64,000 bases of DNA from Betaproteobacteria bacterium UBA5216. GTDB lineage: Bacteria; Pseudomonadota; Gammaproteobacteria; Burkholderiales; SG8-41. The notes under the pieces were generated by a model. The model was not told where the DNA came from, searched no databases, and was given only the letters and a program-made list of their open reading frames with translations. Below, piece by piece: positions 42,451 to 50,845 of the stretch. The stretch's first letter is position 1, and every line of letters begins with the position of its first letter. The stretch spans positions 1 through 64,000 of the forward strand of contig DHVE01000068.1 of the NCBI GenBank assembly GCA_002412495.1. Reading direction: 5' to 3'. Both the position numbers and the translations under genes were made by a program.

Positions 42451-43440
42451 TCACTGAATAACGATTCCGGCGGACTTGATCACCTTGGCCCATTTTTCCA
42501 TCTCGCCGCGAAAGAATACATCGAACTGCTCCGGCGTATTGAGCACCACGTCGTTGCCTTCGCGGAGCAGCCGCTCGCGCACCTCGGGCGTGGAATAGCC
42601 GCGCGCGATTTCCTGGTTGAGCCGCGTGATGATGTCTTTTGGGGTTGCGCCCTGTACAGCCACGCCGGTCCATGGGCTGGTGTCGAAGCCGGGCAGCGTC
42701 GCGCCGACCGGCGGCACGCCGGGCAACGCGGCTGTGGGTTTCGCGCCGCTCACGGCAATAGCGCGCAATCGTCCCGCCTTGATCAGCGGCAGCGCGGGCA
42801 GCACCGCGCTGAACACCCACGACACGTCGCCGCTCAGCAGCGAAGTAATCGACGGCGCGGTGCCCTTGAACGGCACATGCGTCATGCGCACGTTGGCCAT
42901 CAAGCGCAGAATTTCGCCGCCCAGATGCGTGGAAGTACCGTTGCCGCCCGACCCGAAAGCAATCTGATCTGGCCGTGCCCGCGCGAGATCGATCAACTCG
43001 CGCACGTTGCGCACCGGCAGCGACGGATGCACCACCAGCGCGTTCGGCGTGGACACCAGTTGTATCACTGGCGCCAGATCACGCAGCGTGTCATAGGGCA
43101 ATTTGCGCACCAGGCTCGGTGCGGTGGCGGTGCTGGTGGAGGTCATCACCAGTGTGTAACCGTCGGGCGCGGATTTGGCCACGATATCCGTGCCGATTAC
43201 CGAACCGCCGCCCGCGCGATTGTCCACGTTCACCTGTTGCCCCCAGGCCTCGGTTAGTTTCTGTGCGACCAGACGCGCGAGGATGTCGGTGGAACCGCCG
43301 GGTGCGAACGGCACGACAAGTCGTATCGGTTTCGACGGGTAGGGTTGGGCGTGCAGCGTGCCGATGGCCAAACACAGCGTCGCAAACGTGGCATACGTGG
43401 CGCAGGTGCAAGATGCGGAGATTCGGGTGGCGGGTTTCAT
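42451..43440 (-). CDS. Bug/TctC tricarboxylate-type solute-binding protein
   Basis: 329 residues with a long leader (MKPATRISASCTCATYATFA, cleavage after TLHAQ) that contains two cysteines. Landmarks: YPSKPIRLVVPFAPGGSTDILAR, NVDNRAGGGSVIG, APDGYTLVMTSTS, KLPYDTLRDLAPV, HVPFKGTAPSITSLLSGD and PGVPPVGATLPGFDTSPWTGVAVQGATP, where the usual EAGVPGYE reads GATLPGFD. This departure suggests an altered hinge between lobes. It follows another Bug gene on the same strand with a 39-base gap, so the two form a tandem pair. Confidence 0.93.
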   Translation of the reverse strand: MKPATRISASCTCATYATFATLCLAIGTLHAQPYPSKPIRLVVPFAPGGSTDILARLVAQKLTEAWGQQVNVDNRAGGGSVIGTDIVAKSAPDGYTLVMTSTSTATAPSLVRKLPYDTLRDLAPVIQLVSTPNALVVHPSLPVRNVRELIDLARARPDQIAFGSGGNGTSTHLGGEILRLMANVRMTHVPFKGTAPSITSLLSGDVSWVFSAVLPALPLIKAGRLRAIAVSGAKPTAALPGVPPVGATLPGFDTSPWTGVAVQGATPKDIITRLNQEIARGYSTPEVRERLLREGNDVVLNTPEQFDVFFRGEMEKWAKVIKSAGIVIQ

Positions 43441-43479
43441 TCAGGCGGATGTGATGCGTGAGAATGGCCTGACAGAATA

Positions 43480-44448
43480 TCATTCACCGCGAATGCCGGC
43501 ATCCTTGATGACCTTGCCCATGCGCGCCATGTCCGCTTTCATCACGGTGACAAGCTGTTGCGGCGTGCTCGCGACCACTTCGTTGCCCGCGGTGAAACAG
43601 CGTTCTTTCACCTCGGGTTTATTCAGGACGCGGGCGATTTCCTGTTGCAACTGGCCGATGATGGCCGCGGGCGTCGCCGCCGGCACGAACACCGCAAAGA
43701 TGGTTTCCGACTCATAACCGGGCAGCGTTGAAGCCACCGTGGGAAACCCAGGGAACATGGCCGATGGGCGTGCGCCCGTTACCGCAAGGGCGCGCATCTT
43801 ACCGGCCTTCACGTGCGGCAGCAGCGCCGCGCCGGAGGTGATGGTGAGTTGCACTTCGCCCGCCATCAATGCCGTAAACATCGACCCCTGACCCTTGTAG
43901 GGAACGCGCACCAAGTCTACGCCGGCCAAGGCCTTGAACAGTTCCACGGCGAGATGCGTGGTCGAGCCCGACGTGGATCCGCCATAGTTCAACGTGGCCG
44001 GACGCGCTTTTGCCAGCGCGATCAAATCCTTGACCGATTTCACCGGCAGCGAGGGATGCACCACCAGCATGTTCGGCGCGGTGGTGGCCAGGGTAACCGG
44101 CGCGAAATCGCGCACCGGGTCATAGGGCACGGTTTGCAGCAACGGCGCCACCCAGAAGGTCGCGGCATAAACCAGCAGCGTGTGTCCGTCGGGCGGCGAT
44201 TTTGCAACGATGTCCGCCGCCACCGATACATTGCCGCCGCGATTATCGACCACCGCCGGCTGCTTCAGCGCGTCGGTCAAACCCTGCGCGACCAGCCGAG
44301 ACACAAAGTCGGTTCCGCCGCCGGCCTGCGCGGTGACTATGCGCAGCGGCTTGCCGGGAAAAGTTTGCGCGACCGCTTCGGCAACGACCATGCTGACGGC
44401 CAGCGCAATGATCGACCAACGTCCGGGCGGCAGGATGCCAATCTTCAT
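43480..44448 (-). CDS. Bug/TctC tricarboxylate-type solute-binding protein
   Basis: 322 residues from the ATG at 44448 (MKIGILPPGRWSIIALAVSM, cleavage after EAVAQ). Landmarks: FPGKPLRIVTAQAGGGTDFVSR, VVDNRGGNVSVAAD, PPDGHTLLVYAAT, TVPYDPVRDFAPV, RVPYKGQGSMFTALMAGE and PTVASTLPGYESETIFAVFVPAATP. The PF-x-PGG loop is AQAGGG, as in the copy at 3.1 kb, and EAGVPGYE is changed to STLPGYE, as in its tandem neighbour. The gene begins 13 bases after a DapA-like gene, so transport and enzyme are probably linked. Confidence 0.93.
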   Translation of the reverse strand: MKIGILPPGRWSIIALAVSMVVAEAVAQTFPGKPLRIVTAQAGGGTDFVSRLVAQGLTDALKQPAVVDNRGGNVSVAADIVAKSPPDGHTLLVYAATFWVAPLLQTVPYDPVRDFAPVTLATTAPNMLVVHPSLPVKSVKDLIALAKARPATLNYGGSTSGSTTHLAVELFKALAGVDLVRVPYKGQGSMFTALMAGEVQLTITSGAALLPHVKAGKMRALAVTGARPSAMFPGFPTVASTLPGYESETIFAVFVPAATPAAIIGQLQQEIARVLNKPEVKERCFTAGNEVVASTPQQLVTVMKADMARMGKVIKDAGIRGE

Positions 44449-44461
44449 GGACGGCCACGTA

Positions 44462-45418
44462 TCAGTGTGTGTGTACCGGCACGCGCACGCCGGCGGCACG
44501 CGCCTGCTCCTCGATTTCGGGTATGCCGAGGCGCAACAACGCATCACAGTAGCGTTTGTATTCGGCGGGCGGCGGCATGCGGTAGGGTTCGCGCAAACCG
44601 CCTTCGCCACCCGGCAGTTTCAGCAGTCGCATCGCCATTTTGAGCGCGCGCGGCACCGAGGGCGACCATTGCGCCAGCAGATCGCCGAAGCGCACGATAT
44701 GCTCGGTGTATCGCGCCACGGTCTTGAAATCGCGCGCCTCCACCGCTTCAAGATAGCGCCGCTGCGTTTTCGGAATAATATTGGCCTCGGTGCCGAACAC
44801 GCCGCCCGCGCCCATCATTAGTTTGCCGAGCGAGCCGTTCAGATGCACATAAATCGGTATGTCGCGCTTCAATCGATCTTTCAGTTGCAGAAAAAAGGCA
44901 TCGCCGCCGTAGCTCAGGTTGATCGCTTCCACGTTGCGGTGCCGGTTACACACATCCGCGATGACCGATGCCTTCGGCATGTAACCCGTGATGGGCAGAT
45001 TAACCGCCAGCGACATTGGGTGTTTGATGCCGGCCAGCACGTCATCGAAATAAGCCGTCAGTTCGAGGTCCGTCGGCTTCATGCCGTGCCGGCTCGCCAG
45101 GCCGTAAATGCTAACCAGTTCCGCGCCCGCCTTGATGGCCTGAAACACATACTCGCGCGTGGCGCGTGCCGTGTATTGCTCCGGCGGATTGGCATACACG
45201 GGAATCTTGCCCTTGCATTGAGACAGGCCGATTTCGTAAATACGCTGGATTTCATCCCATAGAACGGCATGGGTTTCACCCGCGCCGGCGCTGCCGAGGT
45301 AAATGCCGATTTTCGATTTGACGAAGCGATCCAACAGCGCGCACAGCGCGTCTTCGTCGAGTGCGCCACGTTGGGTGAATGGGGTGGCAATTCTGCAAAA
45401 GGAACCGAGGCGCGTCAT
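44462..45418 (-). CDS. DapA/NAL-superfamily protein lacking the Schiff-base lysine
   Basis: 318 residues of the dihydrodipicolinate synthase/N-acetylneuraminate lyase superfamily: ATPFTQRGALDEDALCALLDRFV, IYLGSAGAGETHAVLWDEI, AIKAGAELVSIYGL and a C-terminal helical tail. Against DapA, the LYNVPSRTG block reads LAVNLPITG, losing the proton-relay Tyr, and GIKEATG reads AINLSYGG, putting Asn167 where the lysine that forms the Schiff base should be. It cannot work as a normal class I aldolase. It may bind rather than cleave a keto acid, or use other chemistry. It precedes two Bug genes. Confidence 0.88.
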   Translation of the reverse strand: MTRLGSFCRIATPFTQRGALDEDALCALLDRFVKSKIGIYLGSAGAGETHAVLWDEIQRIYEIGLSQCKGKIPVYANPPEQYTARATREYVFQAIKAGAELVSIYGLASRHGMKPTDLELTAYFDDVLAGIKHPMSLAVNLPITGYMPKASVIADVCNRHRNVEAINLSYGGDAFFLQLKDRLKRDIPIYVHLNGSLGKLMMGAGGVFGTEANIIPKTQRRYLEAVEARDFKTVARYTEHIVRFGDLLAQWSPSVPRALKMAMRLLKLPGGEGGLREPYRMPPPAEYKRYCDALLRLGIPEIEEQARAAGVRVPVHTH

Positions 45419-45497
45419 GTTTTCTCTCCCGAGATTACTTATTGTGGCCGTTATGATACTTGGAATGTAGATCCTGCTATTGCAGCAGTCCAGTCAG

Positions 45498-46466
45498 CTA
45501 GTCGATCCGCATGCCGGCGTCTTTGACCACCTTGCGCCATTTAACGAGTTCGTCGCGAATCAGGGCGCCGAACTGCTCCGTAGTGCCGCCCAGGCTTTCC
45601 AGGCTCTGGTTGGCGAATGCGTTTTTAACTTCGGCATGATCGAGTGCACGGTTCATTTCGCTGTTCAGCCGGTTGATGATCGTTGCCGGTGTTTTGGCCG
45701 GCGCAAGAATGCCGAACCAGGCGGTGGTTTCGTAGCCCGGTAGCGCTGCTTCCGCGATGCTCGGTAGATTCGGCGTAAAGGGCGAGCGCTTTGCGCTGGT
45801 GACGGCGAGCGGCCGCAAACGGCCTTGCTTTACGTGCGGCAATGCCGTGGGCTGGCTGCCGAATGTCACCTGTGTTTCGCCCGACAGTACGGCGATCAAT
45901 GCCGCTGCGACCCCTTTGTAAGGCACATGCGCCACGCGTATGCCGCTCATGCTGTTGAACAATTCTCCGGCCAGATGCGCGGCTGCCCCATTGCCGCCCG
46001 ACGAATAAAATAGTTCGCGTGGCCGTGTTTTGGCCATCGCAATCAGTTCCTTCACCGATTTCACGGGCAGAGAGGGATGTACCACCAGCACATAGACGGT
46101 CGATGCGGTCAATATCACCGGCGCAAAATCGCGCAGCGTGTCGTAAGGCAGATTTTGGTACAGTGCGGGATTTACGGTGACCGTTGGCGTGGTCAACATG
46201 AGCGTATAACCATCCGCCGGGGCTTTTGCCAGCAGTTCCAGCGCGATATTGCCGCTGGCGCCGGATCGATAGTCGATGACGACCTGCTGGCTGAGTTGTT
46301 CGCTCAGGCGCGGCGTGAATTGCCGCGCCACCACATCCGCTCCGCCGCCCGGCGGAAACCCCACGACCATACGCACCGGTTTGGCGGGGTAGTCCTGCGC
46401 GTTTACTGTCGGCGCGACGCCGCTCAAGCCGAGGCACAGGATGGATAGTGCGTTAACGCGGCGCAT
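45498..46466 (-). CDS. Bug/TctC tricarboxylate-type solute-binding protein
   Basis: 322 residues from the ATG at 46466, which follows CAACAGGAGACGCAAC. Signal peptide MRRVNALSILCLGLSGVAPT with cleavage after TVNAQ. Landmarks: YPAKPVRMVVGFPPGGGADVVAR, VIDYRSGASGNIA, PADGYTLMLTTPT, NLPYDTLRDFAPV, HVPYKGVAAALIAVLSGE, PSIAEAALPGYETTAWFGILAPAKTP. The NR of the usual DNRPGA motif is YR. The frame stays open for 690 bases upstream but that part opposes the MmgE/PrpD gene and is not coding. Divergent from MmgE/PrpD across 132 bases. Confidence 0.93.
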   Translation of the reverse strand: MRRVNALSILCLGLSGVAPTVNAQDYPAKPVRMVVGFPPGGGADVVARQFTPRLSEQLSQQVVIDYRSGASGNIALELLAKAPADGYTLMLTTPTVTVNPALYQNLPYDTLRDFAPVILTASTVYVLVVHPSLPVKSVKELIAMAKTRPRELFYSSGGNGAAAHLAGELFNSMSGIRVAHVPYKGVAAALIAVLSGETQVTFGSQPTALPHVKQGRLRPLAVTSAKRSPFTPNLPSIAEAALPGYETTAWFGILAPAKTPATIINRLNSEMNRALDHAEVKNAFANQSLESLGGTTEQFGALIRDELVKWRKVVKDAGMRID

Positions 46467-46598
46467 GTTGCGTCTCCTGTTGCGATAGGTGCGGTGCGAT
46501 ATTCTAAATGATGAGATGGGGTTCATGCCCGAATCGCATCGTCGCGGCGATTCACGCCAACACGGTAATATCCCGCGTTCACCGGGGAAAACTGCAAG

Positions 46599-48005
46599 AT
46601 GAATACTACCATCAACAAACGAACTATCGTCGAGCGCATCGGCGATTACGCCGCCGGCCTGCAAGCGTCGGACATCGGGCCAGAGGTTCTCGACTACACC
46701 AAACGCATCCTGCTCGACTCGCTGGCGTGCGCCTACGGCGGACTTGAGAGCGAACCCGCGCGCATCGTGCGGCGCGGCATCGGCGAGCTCGACAGCGGTG
46801 CGCAGTCGACACTGATCGGCAAAGGTATCAAAGCCAACGCGCAGTTCGCGGCGCTCGCCAATGGCGTGGCCATCCGTTATCAGGATTACAACGATGTGTA
46901 TTTCGGCCCGGCATGGACCGCGCATCCCAGCGACACCATCGCCACCGTGCTGGCGGCCGCCGAGTGGAGCGGGCGCTCGGGCATGGAATTTTTGCTCGGC
47001 ATGATCGCCGCGTACGAAGTGCAGATGCGTTTTTCGGATTTGCCGGTGGCCAAAAACCTGTGGCATCGCGGCTGGCACCACACGGCCGCGTGTTCGTACG
47101 CGGGGGCGGCGGGCGCGGCGCGCATGCTCGGGCTGAACGCGCAGCAGACGGGCCACGCGATTGCGCTCGCCGGCGCCCGTTCAAACACGTTCGCGGAAAT
47201 TCGCCACGGCGACATTCCGATGGACAAGGCGTTGTCGGCGCCCATCGTCGCCAGTCAGGCGATCCTCTACGCGCTGCTGGCGCGGCAGGGCTTCACCGGA
47301 TGCACCACGCTGCTCGAAGGCCCGTACGGCTTTGCGCATGCGGTGGCGGGCGGCGTGGATGTCGAGCCGCTGGTGCCGCGTGCGGGCGATTTTCGCATCC
47401 TGAAAATCGGCTTGAAGCCCTATCCGGTTGAAGGCATGACGCCCGCGATGGTGCAGGCCGCCATTGAGTTGCGCGAAGCGCATCACATTCAGCCGCACGA
47501 AGTGCAGGCGATCCGTATTTTTGCCCACGAAGAAGCCGTCACCAAGCCGAGCTGGGACGATCACAAGCACAAGCCCGTAAACAAGGAGACCGCCGACCAC
47601 AGCTTTTACTACTGCACGGCGGTGGGGTTGGTGGCGGGCGAGTGCACCTCCGAACAATTCAATGACCGCTGGCTGCAAGACGCGGACGTGGCGCGGCTGA
47701 TGGCGCTGTCCACGCTCGAAGCCAAGCCGGAACTGACGGCGCTGTTCAAACGGGGTGGTCGGCCCGCCGCGGTGGAAGTCAAAACCGCGCGCGGCGTTTT
47801 TTACCGCGAGGTGCTGTATCCCAAGGGCGACCCCAATAACCCGATGACGTGGGACGATGTGACGCGCAAATTCCGCAAGCAATCCGAGGCCATCATCACG
47901 CCGGCCATCGCGGATGAGATTGTCGCGCGCGTGAGCGCGATGGAACGTGAGGCTGATATGCGTGATTTTGCGCGGCTGCTGGGCACTACGGGGCGCGTGA
48001 CGTAG
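46599..48005 (+). CDS. MmgE/PrpD-family protein
   Basis: 468 residues, the longest and closest to PrpD-type enzymes in this window: VLDYTKRILLDSLACAYGGL, NGVAIRYQDYNDVYFGP, AHPSDTIATVLAAAEWSG, RGWHHTAACSYAGAAGAARMLGL, KALSAPIVASQAILYALLARQGFTG, LKIGLKPYPVEGMTPAMV and HKPVNKETADHSFYYCTAVGL. The last two are hallmarks of 2-methylcitrate dehydratase. No prpB or prpC is nearby, so a propionate role is not supported. Flanked on both sides by minus-strand Bug genes. Confidence 0.92.
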   Translation: MNTTINKRTIVERIGDYAAGLQASDIGPEVLDYTKRILLDSLACAYGGLESEPARIVRRGIGELDSGAQSTLIGKGIKANAQFAALANGVAIRYQDYNDVYFGPAWTAHPSDTIATVLAAAEWSGRSGMEFLLGMIAAYEVQMRFSDLPVAKNLWHRGWHHTAACSYAGAAGAARMLGLNAQQTGHAIALAGARSNTFAEIRHGDIPMDKALSAPIVASQAILYALLARQGFTGCTTLLEGPYGFAHAVAGGVDVEPLVPRAGDFRILKIGLKPYPVEGMTPAMVQAAIELREAHHIQPHEVQAIRIFAHEEAVTKPSWDDHKHKPVNKETADHSFYYCTAVGLVAGECTSEQFNDRWLQDADVARLMALSTLEAKPELTALFKRGGRPAAVEVKTARGVFYREVLYPKGDPNNPMTWDDVTRKFRKQSEAIITPAIADEIVARVSAMEREADMRDFARLLGTTGRVT

Positions 48006-48048
48006 CGGCGCAGTTTTACAGCCTTGGTGATTGCGGGCGCCGCTTCGA

Positions 48049-49035
48049 TCAGTCGGCTTTAATGCCTGCGTTCTTGACCACGCGCGCCCATTTGGACACC
48101 TCGCGCCCAATTTGGGTTGCGAACTGCTGGGGCGTGCTGCTGGTGGCGTCCAGGCCCTGCCGCCTCATTTGTTCGACAGTATCGGGTAAACGCAACAATT
48201 TGAGTATTTCTGCATTGAGCCGCGCGACGACTGCGTTCGGCGTGCGCGCCGGAACGAGTACGCCGTACCAAGCGCTCACCTCGAAGCCGGGATAACCGAG
48301 TTCCGCTATCGTCGAGATCTCCGGTGCGATCGGCGAGCGTCTCGAACCGGTGACGCCAAGACCTTGGAGCCTGCCTGCCTTTACGTGAGGCAGCGTGACC
48401 GGAACACTGCCGATGAAAAGCTGGGATTCTCCGGCCATGACGGCGGTGGCTGCCGGTGCGCCGCCGTTATAGGCAACGTGGACCAGATTGACCCCCGCCG
48501 CCTGCTTGAAAAGCTCGGCGGCAAGGTGCGACGGCGAGCCGCTGCCGGCGGTCGAGTAGTTGATCTGACCAGGGCGGGACTTGGCGTAAGACACAAAAGC
48601 CTTCAGCGAGCTCGGAACCGAGGCGTGGGCTACCATCAGGTATTGCGAGTCGGCTACCAGGGCGACCGGTGCGAAATCGCTGACCGGATCGTATGGTGTG
48701 CGGCGCAGCGCCGGCGTGAAAGCGAGGTTTCCGTTAAACCCCAGTAGCAGTGTGTGGCCGTCGGGCATCGCACGTGCGACGAGTTCAGTTGCGACGATTC
48801 CGGCGCCTCCGGGACGATTGTCAACGATGACCGGCTGTCCCATCGCCTCGGCGAGCTTCTGGCCCAGGATGCGGGTTAGCACATCGTTGGCGCCACCAGG
48901 CGGGTTGGGCACGAGGAATCGTATCGGGCGCGAAGGATATCGGTCTGTATCGGCAGCTAATGCGGGTCCGGCAACAAGCGCCACGGCCATCGCAAAGAGG
49001 CAGCCATTCCTCCATGTTCGCGCGGGACAACGCAT
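48049..49035 (-). CDS. Bug/TctC tricarboxylate-type solute-binding protein
   Basis: 328 residues from the ATG at 49035 (MRCPARTWRNGCLFAMAVAL, cleavage after PALAA). Landmarks: YPSRPIRFLVPNPPGGANDVLTR, VIVDNRPGGAGIVA, MPDGHTLLLGFNG, RRTPYDPVSDFAPV, HVAYNGGAPAATAVMAGE and STIAELGYPGFEVSAWYGVLVPARTP. The typical VPYKGG is VAYNGG, with Asn for the near-invariant Lys. Upstream on the strand are cupin and ketopantoate-reductase-like genes with gaps of about 50-60 bases, forming a probable operon that ends with this receptor. Confidence 0.93.
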   Translation of the reverse strand: MRCPARTWRNGCLFAMAVALVAGPALAADTDRYPSRPIRFLVPNPPGGANDVLTRILGQKLAEAMGQPVIVDNRPGGAGIVATELVARAMPDGHTLLLGFNGNLAFTPALRRTPYDPVSDFAPVALVADSQYLMVAHASVPSSLKAFVSYAKSRPGQINYSTAGSGSPSHLAAELFKQAAGVNLVHVAYNGGAPAATAVMAGESQLFIGSVPVTLPHVKAGRLQGLGVTGSRRSPIAPEISTIAELGYPGFEVSAWYGVLVPARTPNAVVARLNAEILKLLRLPDTVEQMRRQGLDATSSTPQQFATQIGREVSKWARVVKNAGIKAD

Positions 49036-49085
49036 TGGTTGGGCGCGCTGTAGCAGCAATGCCCCTGAACTACGCGTTGACGATC

Positions 49086-49574
49086 TCAATAGAACGATTC
49101 CTTCATGTCGGCGGCGCCACGGGCAATCAGATAGCCGAGCTCGGCTTTTGATTCCATCGTAGAGCGGTCGATGTTGAACTGGATAGCACGCTCGGGCGCG
49201 TTGGTGGCTTTGATCGTCAGAAGCTGGAGCGTCTCCGTTACCTCCCACTCGTGCGCACCGCGCATGCCCGGCGGGCCGTACACCACGTCCCCGGGCTTCA
49301 CTTTGAAGCTGTTGCCTTCAATGTCTCTTACTATTCCCTGGCCGGCGACGACATAGTGAAAGGTCTCGATCAGGTGCCAGTGTAGATGCTCATGCGCGCC
49401 GGGGCCGAAAGTTGCCAGTCCTACGCTGATCCGTTCGCTGGGATGGGCGGTGGTGCCGGAGAGCCGTCTGACCATCAGCCCTTCAATTACGCCGGGCGAC
49501 GCTGGCACGTCGGATTGATTGAAGACCTGCAATGTGGATTTTATTTCGGACTTGGTGTTCACGAGTGGCCCCAT
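49086..49574 (-). CDS. Cupin-domain protein
   Basis: 162 residues with one cupin barrel. Motif 1 is complete (HEHLHWHLIETFHYVVAGQG with three His and one Glu metal ligand); motif 2 is VKPGDVVYGPPGMRGAHEW with the fourth His. It should bind a divalent metal in the cytosol; single-domain cupins include small dioxygenases, isomerases and sensory proteins. The linked ketopantoate-reductase-like and Bug genes suggest a role with a small keto or hydroxy acid. The N-terminus is preceded by no clear ribosome site. Confidence 0.9.
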   Translation of the reverse strand: MGPLVNTKSEIKSTLQVFNQSDVPASPGVIEGLMVRRLSGTTAHPSERISVGLATFGPGAHEHLHWHLIETFHYVVAGQGIVRDIEGNSFKVKPGDVVYGPPGMRGAHEWEVTETLQLLTIKATNAPERAIQFNIDRSTMESKAELGYLIARGAADMKESFY

Positions 49575-49631
49575 ATTGTCAGTAATCGGTCGATGTTAGA
49601 CGGCACAAGCTAACGGATGCCGGCTGCGGCG

Positions 49632-50639
49632 TCAACGCAATCGAGCACGCTCGGCTTGCCCCGCGTGATCTAGCCCTCGCAGCAGCGCGACCACCACGTC
49701 TATGGTCGGCACGTTGACGCCCGCATCGCGGGCAAACGCCTGGATTTGCCCCAGCCCCGCCTCTACTTCCAATGGGCGATGTGTAAGCACATCCCAAAGC
49801 ATTGAATGCGGGCGCTGATCCGGTTTTGTGTTGGCGCGCCGGGAAGCCTTCTCGACATCGATCTCTGCGCGCAAGTCGTGTCCTAGGGCGGCACCCACTG
49901 CCAGCGTCTCGCGCATGAGGGCGGCCACCACCGCCCGCGTTTCCGGGACGGCGCCCAGCGCGTGAAAGTTGAGGCGAGTGAGCGCGCTCACCGAATTGCC
50001 GGCAGAATAAGTGACCAGCTTGCGCCACACTTCGCGGCGCAGGTTCGGCGTGGCTTCGGCAGTCAGTCCGGCCCCGCGCATTGCAGTGACAGCCTGATTC
50101 ACGCTCTCTCGGCCCGATGCGTCAGATGCGTCGGGCGCGCCAATCAGCCAGCGGTCGTTGCCGCTGTGGTGAACCACGCCAGGGCTCGCTAGCGCGTTCG
50201 CCGAATAGACGATGCAGGCCAGCGCGCGCTGCGGCCGGACCGCGGACCAGAGCGCGGCTCCTGGGTCGACCAGTGGAAGATGGCGGGGCTCCGGCGCGAT
50301 ACCGTAATGCCACCACCAAGGAACGCCATTGGTCACGAACAGTGCGCGTCCATCCGGCGCAAGCAGGCGCGAGAGCGTGGCGGCAATGGCCGCCAAACCC
50401 GGAGCCTTAAGTGCAACGACGACGAGATCCTGTGGTGACAATGACGAGGGATCGTCCGTAACGACATGGGGCCGGGCGCGAATTTCCTGTTCGCCGGTGT
50501 GCAGCGTCACGCCGCCCTCGCGGATCGCTCGCAGTGCCGGCCCTCGCGCGATAACCGATATTTCGTGCATGCCGGCCGCTGCCAATCGCGCGGCAACATG
50601 GCCGCCTATAGCGCCTGCACCGTAGATACATATCCGCAT
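49632..50639 (-). CDS. Ketopantoate reductase-family (ApbA/PanE) dehydrogenase
   Basis: 335 residues. Rossmann motif YGAGAIGG at residues 6-13, RREVWRKLVTYSAGNSVSALT containing the catalytic Lys, and PLEVEAGLGQIQAFARDAGVNVPTI containing the conserved Glu. The architecture equals PanE (NADPH-dependent 2-keto acid reduction), but the DxxxxRxxA cofactor region and the many paralogues in Burkholderiales make true pantoate synthesis unlikely. Being next to a cupin and Bug receptor gene, it may reduce or oxidise the imported 2-keto/2-hydroxy acid (inference). A 206-base gap without features separates it from the next upstream gene. Confidence 0.9.
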   Translation of the reverse strand: MRICIYGAGAIGGHVAARLAAAGMHEISVIARGPALRAIREGGVTLHTGEQEIRARPHVVTDDPSSLSPQDLVVVALKAPGLAAIAATLSRLLAPDGRALFVTNGVPWWWHYGIAPEPRHLPLVDPGAALWSAVRPQRALACIVYSANALASPGVVHHSGNDRWLIGAPDASDASGRESVNQAVTAMRGAGLTAEATPNLRREVWRKLVTYSAGNSVSALTRLNFHALGAVPETRAVVAALMRETLAVGAALGHDLRAEIDVEKASRRANTKPDQRPHSMLWDVLTHRPLEVEAGLGQIQAFARDAGVNVPTIDVVVALLRGLDHAGQAERARLR

Positions 50640-50845
50640 CAGGATTATCGGTGGGTAACGCGGCGACTACTTCGCGCCATGAGGTTCACGGGTGAATCGG
50701 GCGGCCAGCATCCGCTCGGGGCACTGCACCGTCAATCGGGGGAGCAGAAATTTCAAACGATCTTTATGCATAAACCCAATGTACACCGACCCCATCGAAA
50801 GGCCAATTGCTGAGCTTCAGTAGCCAGACGCTAATATATTACAGC

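Noticed and set aside
46467..47156. Upstream extension of the Bug gene that starts at 46466
   Set aside because: Lies opposite an MmgE/PrpD gene, while an ATG with perfect ribosome site and signal peptide starts at 46466.
46599..48005. prpD of the methylcitrate cycle
   Set aside because: Motifs fit but prpB, prpC or acnD are absent, and three divergent paralogues are nearby; the specific symbol would be a guess.
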